Assembly: GCF_000001735.4 (NCBI RefSeq)
Contig: NC_003071.7
Span: forward strand, 16,467,443-16,531,442
DNA length: 64,000 nucleotides
Direction of reading: 5' to 3'
DNA from: Arabidopsis thaliana
Taxonomy: Eukaryota; Streptophyta; Magnoliopsida; Brassicales; Brassicaceae
Below are positions 60,652 through 64,000 of this stretch, piece after piece (the stretch's first letter is position 1; every line of letters begins with the position of its first letter). The position numbers were made by a program, and so were the translations under genes. Below the pieces are notes generated by a model. It worked only from the letters and a program-made list of their open reading frames with translations. It had not been told where the DNA came from and made no database searches.

Positions 60652-61832
60652 TTAGTTCCTGCGGCTAAAACCGCTCTTCTTCTTCATGAATCTCTCGGCC
60701 TCTTGTTCAACCTGGAGAGCAAACTGAAGCCTCTTTAAATTCTCAGCACACTGTCCATGTAATCCCGGTGAGAACATTCCAGGACCTTGTTGATCGATAG
60801 GACCGAGATGCCTTTTGTGAGGTGAATGCCATTTGGATCGCAGGTAGTTCAAAGATCTCCATGGAGGTAACGGCATTGAATTCTGCTTTAAGGAGAATTT
60901 CGCTGCATCAACCATTACTTGAAGGAACTGGTTTAATCTTGCAACAGTTCCTACATAAACCACAGGAAGTGATTCCATTATCCGTTGGTAAGAATCCACA
61001 GCTCTAGCGATCTCAAAATGACTTCTGAAATCAATATCAACAATCAAACGATCATCTTGACCAACTTCAGTATCACTCAATATGATATCTATATACTCAT
61101 TATCTCCTGCAAACAAACAAAACATATCATTCTCTCAGAATTCTATGTCCAGAAACACTTGTATAAGACGGTTCTTAGAAGCGAAAACATACCACCAGGA
61201 ACTTTGCCACCACCTTGCCATCTAGCTGAACATACAGCTGCATCATATCCAGAAAGTCTCAAAAGCTTAGCGAGATAAAACCTGATGCAACTAGCGTTAC
61301 ATGTACCGGATTTCACAGAGTGTAGATCTTTCTCCTTAATAGTAAGCATCAATGTACGAACCACCGAGAGAACCTCGGTTTCGTGTTGAGCCATAGAGTA
61401 CTTGAGATACTGCAGATACAAACACATACTCTTAATTCAACAAAATGTTCTTCACCATTCCTAGAAACCTATGTACTAAAACATGCCTTCCTTCAAATTA
61501 CAACAAACCACAAACGCTACCATTCTAACAAATCCATGATAATCTCTAAAATTCTCTAATCGCGAGTGGAAAACACCGATGAATCTAAGCTAATAGGATA
61601 AATCAAAATGGTGCGATGGTGGTGGTACCTGAATCTTATCGGAAAGGTAAGAAGGATCTGGGAATCCAGAATCGCTGTCGCTGCTGCACCAGGAACCAGC
61701 ACCACCGCTACCACCTCCCGTTTCCAGAAAATCTGTAACCATTAGGCCTAGGTCATGTTCACCGTCGTGACTCGAATCTATCCCTCGATTCAACCATTCC
61801 TCCGCCGGAACAACTCTCAAGTCCATACCCAT
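60652..61832 (-). CDS. DUF506 protein (PDDEXK-like family of unknown function)
   Basis: Plant-specific family, with some members reported in calcium or phosphate-linked growth control; the biochemical role is not established. Exons 61832-61629, 61409-61193 and 61106-60652 give 291 residues. The N-terminal third is acidic and glycine/serine-rich (DFLETGGGSGGAGSWC). The DUF506 core follows: CIRFYLAKLLRLSGYDAAVC, SARWQGGGKVPGGDNEYIDI, RLIVDIDFRSHFEIARAV, SLPVVYVGTVARLNQFLQVM and LPPWRSLNYLRSKWHSPHKR. The start used is the ATG at 61832; an upstream TTG (61841) extends the frame but is not a likely start. From memory At2g39650. Confidence 0.93.
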
Positions 61833-64000
61833 CGTTCCCAAATCTCGGTCAATTGTTCAAATTTCAAACCCAGAACTTATGAATAAAATTGAATTGAATT
61901 GAATTTGAGTCTGTACAAAATAAAAAACGCGTATCGTCCCCTTTCACGAGTCTTGTGTGTGATTGATTTTATTATATTATATAGCGATGAGAGAGACAGA
62001 GCTTGAAGGTTCTTTTTAGCGAAAGAGAAAAATCCAGGAAGATAGGCGAAAAGGAAGATGAAGCGAAGATGAGGTTAATATAATACTCATGTTAAATGAC
62101 AAAAATGCCCTTATATGATTAATGATATTACCATTTGAGCTTGCTGTGGAAGCTGTAACGAACCGAAAATTAAAAACAGAATAACGAACATAGACGGAGA
62201 ATATGATATTATTCGTTTTACCAAAGAAACTAACAAATAGTTTTAACTTTATCTAACAAAGGGGTAAAACGGGTAATTTGTTTGGGATGAGGTGGAGCGT
62301 AGCGGACAATCGAGAAATTAAAAGTTTGGCTTGGGGACGAAGTTAAAGGTGGGCTTTAACGTTTTAAATTGGCTGACTCGGACGATATTTCTTGTATTTA
62401 ATACCAAAAATGAATGACTTTATAATTCATTTGTAGATTGAAAGTTACGTATTGATTCGAAAATCAACACATTGTGTTTTCAAGTGGGCATAAACTATAA
62501 CACCTTGTTGATTGATTAATAGATTACCTAAAGACATTATGGTTTATTACTGGTCTTTCAATATATTTTTATCGCATTGTCAATGATATTGTTTTTGTAT
62601 CCCAAGTCCACTGTTTTGGTCTCTACATTCATTTTGATTGGGATTTATCTTTTTAAAATTTCTTCTAATGTTTTTTCGATATGGTTATTACTTGCTTTGA
62701 TTTTCTTTTCAGTATGTGTATTGCTTTGCAAATTGTTTTTTTCTTAAGATGAAAAACAACTCATTAAATTGTTTGAGAAATACTACTAAAACAAATAAAC
62801 AATGAGGAGAATTATGGAAAACAAAGTGTAATAGGCTTTAATTCATTGCTAGTGGGCTTTTTGGGCCTATGGGCATATTACTTACCACTATCCAACCCAA
62901 AATGCCAAATAACCGACATGTCTCACACAATCCAATTTTGGGCCATACGGCCGAAATTATTTAAACCTGTGCTCATAATTTACTTTACAAATTATTACTT
63001 TTCCATAAATTGTGGAAAAGTTATCTGTAACATCCGATTCAACTGGAGTCTAGACTACTATAGACATTGATACGTTTTGAGTTTTTAGATACTTGGAAGA
63101 TATATGCATTTATGAATACAGATTACAGACACATACTAGTACTACTGTATGTCTGTATATGGATACAAAAAAAATCATGTATGAATACTAAAATTTTATT
63201 AGAAATCTATTTTTCAATTGTTGCAACAATCAAGTTGTCAAATTTATTTTTGTAACCGTTAAACAAACAAATATCGATTTAGGTTTCTAATCTGAATTGA
63301 CATCTCAAACAAAAAAGGCTGAATACTTTCTGAAAATAGTGTATGGAATGAAGGTGGCTTTTAGAGCCATTATAACCGGAAGAAAATTCAGGTGACTTTT
63401 AGAACCATTATAACCGGAAGAAAAGGTGAATTTTAATTTTTAGCTGTGTGGAAGACACGGCAAGTCCAAGTAGTACCTTCGTACGTCAATATTGTCCAAC
63501 CGGCCGTGTCGAAAATCTTCTTGAGAAAAATTGGATTTTCATCTATAAAAAAAAAAAGTCCAAGTAATACCAAACAAAGACAGCGACGTGTAAAACAATA
63601 CAAGACTCATAATCACAAACCTACCACCCAAGTCAAACCTATATTCCATTTAGTGAATTCTTGATTATGACTTCTTGAAATCATTTGTATTCATATGTAT
63701 AATTATTTAAGTCATTTTTCTGTAAGTAAAATTTTTATATATCTAGAATAACGAGTTCCCTACGACAAGATACAGTTGAACGTAAATGTGACATCTCAAT
63801 TTTCATTGGTGTCTAGTACTCTAGTGATTAGGTTTTCGACATTTATTGTACTGATTAAGTAAAAATTCATGGTACAAACATCGAATATATATTTTTCTGC
63901 TTACACACACCAATTAACGTGGATAGACCAATTGAAATATTTTGTTACGACAAAGCAAAACAAAACAAACGTCATGTTTCGCTGTTTGTTTGTCGTCCCG
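61833..64000. other. Gene-free interval to the window end
   Basis: DUF506 leader and promoter (61.83-62.2 kb), then AT-rich DNA. Short open frames at 62846-63070, 63067-63255 and 63446-63664 show no family resemblance. A 38-bp tandem repeat at 63353-63437 is listed separately. No gene start recognised near the right edge. Confidence 0.45.
63353..63437. repeat. 38-bp tandem repeat, two copies and a fragment
   Basis: GGTGGCTTTTAGAGCCATTA at 63353 and GGTGACTTTTAGAACCATTA at 63391 each continue with TAACCGGAAGAAAA; GGTGAATTTTAAT at 63425 begins a third, decayed copy. Noncoding. Confidence 0.9.

Noticed and set aside
61839-61841. TTG start for the DUF506 protein
   Set aside because: The ATG at 61832 is nine bases downstream in the same frame and is followed by the family N-terminus.

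Overview
The window is nuclear DNA of a flowering plant. Compact genes, short GT-AG introns, AT-rich spacers and several protein sequences I recognise point to Arabidopsis thaliana chromosome 2, roughly the At2g39440 to At2g39650 interval. That placement is from memory of the proteins, not a search. Twenty-one protein-coding genes and two tRNA genes can be supported. Most exon models below close exactly in frame and several reach the lengths I remember for the reference proteins.

Layout. 0-4 kb: RNase H2 subunit C and a GPI-anchor PIG-P gene, both on minus. 4-10.2 kb: MTP11 (minus), then ribosomal protein L23a and the thylakoid NDH/PsbP-like PNSL1 (both plus). 10.8-17.4 kb: the large ABC transporter ABCB6 (minus). 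19.7-25.6 kb: an F-box gene (minus), a tiny membrane-protein gene (plus) and a WAT1/UMAMIT transporter (minus). 26-33 kb: AT-rich, gene-poor DNA holding a tandem pair of CASP-like genes (minus). 33.4-42.3 kb: a GASA peptide (plus), protein geranylgeranyltransferase I beta (plus), an unknown membrane protein (minus) and the ACT-repeat protein ACR9 (plus). 43-49.5 kb: a large ZFC3H1/Red1-like zinc-finger protein (plus). 50-64 kb: ribosomal protein S15a (minus), an inverted pair of tRNA-Cys genes, a PPR protein, the ALG5 glucosyltransferase, a GH17 glucanase with two X8 domains and a DUF506 protein (all minus).

The strongest unusual observation is at 3.3-3.9 kb. The promoter, 5' leader, five-codon first exon and part of intron 1 of the RPL23A gene (7.3-7.8 kb, plus) are present a second time, inverted, directly upstream of the PIG-P gene. 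The copied ATG and splice donor join the PIG-P exon perfectly in frame. The PIG-P body has no usable ATG of its own near its start, and an ATT stands where an ATG would be expected. PIG-P therefore appears to have taken its promoter and start codon from a ribosomal-protein gene.

Other points of note: a near-palindromic tRNA-Cys pair, two very short poly(A)-type insertions with target-site duplications, an asymmetric nucleotide-binding pair in ABCB6, a GC-AG intron and an ATGA-overlapping upstream ORF in the zinc-finger gene, and a collapsed E motif in the PPR gene. The genes are mostly independent housekeeping or membrane-transport loci and do not form a pathway cluster. No viral or LTR element was recognised.
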